A stretch of DNA of 64,000 nt from Cherax quadricarinatus (lineage: Eukaryota > Arthropoda > Malacostraca > Decapoda > Parastacidae): the NCBI RefSeq assembly GCF_038502225.1, contig NC_091325.1, positions 32,644,514 through 32,708,513 on the forward strand, read 5' to 3'. Shown in pieces: positions 63,624 to 64,000 of this stretch; the stretch's first letter is position 1; each line of letters starts with the position of its first letter. The notes under the pieces were generated by a model that searched no databases, was not told the DNA's origin, and saw nothing but the letters and a program-made list of their open reading frames with translations. The translations under genes were made by a program, and so were the position numbers.

Positions 63624-64000
63624 TGGGGTTGACCTGGTTGGGAGGCTTCTATAGAAAGTTGTGAGGGAGGCTGTATTAGATCTTCCTGGGTCTGGGATCT
63701 CCTGTCTGTCTTCTCCATCCCCTCTCTTTCCTCCTTTCGCCTTTGTACCATCTCTCTCAGTTTCTTCCTTTCTTCTTGTGTTCTGTCGTGGTCGAGATAC
63801 ACCCTCCTGTATGCCGTCATGTCCCTTAATCGTGCTTTCTCCTGCAGTATCCTGGTCCGAGTCGCTTCTGCCTTGAAGGTCACTCTCACTGGCCGGGTTC
63901 TTTTTTTTACAAACCCCCCTATTCTCCGAAAATTTTCCAGCTGGGTCATATCGTCTTCTCCTATTGCTTTCATGATGCTTTCAATTGCTTTTTTTCCCCT
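63605..64000 (-). CDS. AC-tail LINE, copy i: ORF1, C-terminal part (runs off window)
   Basis: A minus-strand frame open to the window edge contains KKRTRPVRVTFKAEATRTRI and AYRRVYLDHDRTQEERKKLR followed by a charged segment and a glutamine/proline-rich tail ending in TAA at 63,605. The pattern resembles the RNA-binding ORF1 proteins of jockey/CR1-superfamily LINEs (RRM-like domain followed by a basic helix). The ATG near 63,973 is only the first within the window; the true start lies further upstream, outside. It has no internal stop in view. Confidence 0.75.
   Translation of the reverse strand, partial: RGKKAIESIMKAIGEDDMTQLENFRRIGGFVKKRTRPVRVTFKAEATRTRILQEKARLRDMTAYRRVYLDHDRTQEERKKLREMVQRRKEEREGMEKTDRRSQTQEDLIQPPSQLSIEASQPGQPQCNQTL

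Overview
This window is eukaryotic repeat DNA with no recognisable host protein-coding gene, tRNA, rRNA or CRISPR array. The mix of transposon families, microsatellite-tailed LINEs and Penelope-like sequences suggests an arthropod, most likely a decapod crustacean. That assignment is inference from family resemblance, not proof.

Region 1 (1 to about 24,472) is one uninterrupted minisatellite with a 16-bp unit, GGGAAGCAGAGACACT or its C-ending variant, roughly 1,530 units. It runs off the left edge. Because 16 is not a multiple of 3 and the unit contains no stop in any phase on either strand, all six frames stay open for kilobases. The predicted proteins of up to 5,823 residues are arithmetic by-products. 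Rare variant units form a higher-order block with fixed internal spacing (0, +12, +14 and +17 units), seen at least a dozen times.

Region 2 (24,473 to 64,000) is a nest of retrotransposons. The commonest is an ORF1 plus APE-endonuclease/reverse-transcriptase LINE (called here the AC-tail LINE), present in nine copies or fragments: 24.8-26.3, 30.3-31.4, 31.6-33.0, 34.6-36.0, 46.3-47.0, 47.9-50.8, 57.3-57.9, 57.9-60.4 and 60.5-64.0 kb. Its 3' end is a repeated GGTGAGTAC motif running into (AC)n, and most of its truncated 5' ends also abut (AC)n in the same orientation. The copy at 60.6-64.0 kb has an ORF2 interrupted only by two nonsense codons.

Other elements are: a 5'-truncated reverse transcriptase with an FLDDG active-site motif (26.6-28.0 kb) fused to a Penelope-like element with a GIY-YIG endonuclease (28.0-29.15 kb); a long LINE with CCHC ORF1, APE endonuclease and YVDD reverse transcriptase, Tx1/L1-like (41.2 down to 33.76 kb, poly-A terminated), whose 3' UTR is split by an AC-tail LINE; an RTE-like LINE (46.2 down to 43.1 kb); an LTR-retrotransposon gag-protease relic (52.1-53.3 kb); and a CR1/L2-like LINE whose ORF1 carries an SGNH esterase domain (53.4-57.3 kb).

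The most interesting signal is a short module: a small hairpin, then GAAACGTY, about 25-40 nt, then a TTGCAYRTGTGTC-like end. It resembles the hammerhead-ribozyme-bearing termini of Penelope-like elements. It occurs as an 85-bp insertion with an 11-bp target-site duplication (43,544-43,628), as a 770-bp fold-back insertion with a 14-bp duplication (48,287-49,056), and twice downstream of the Penelope-like element (29.4-29.8 kb). For the first two insertions, removing the insert and one duplication restores the host LINE sequence.
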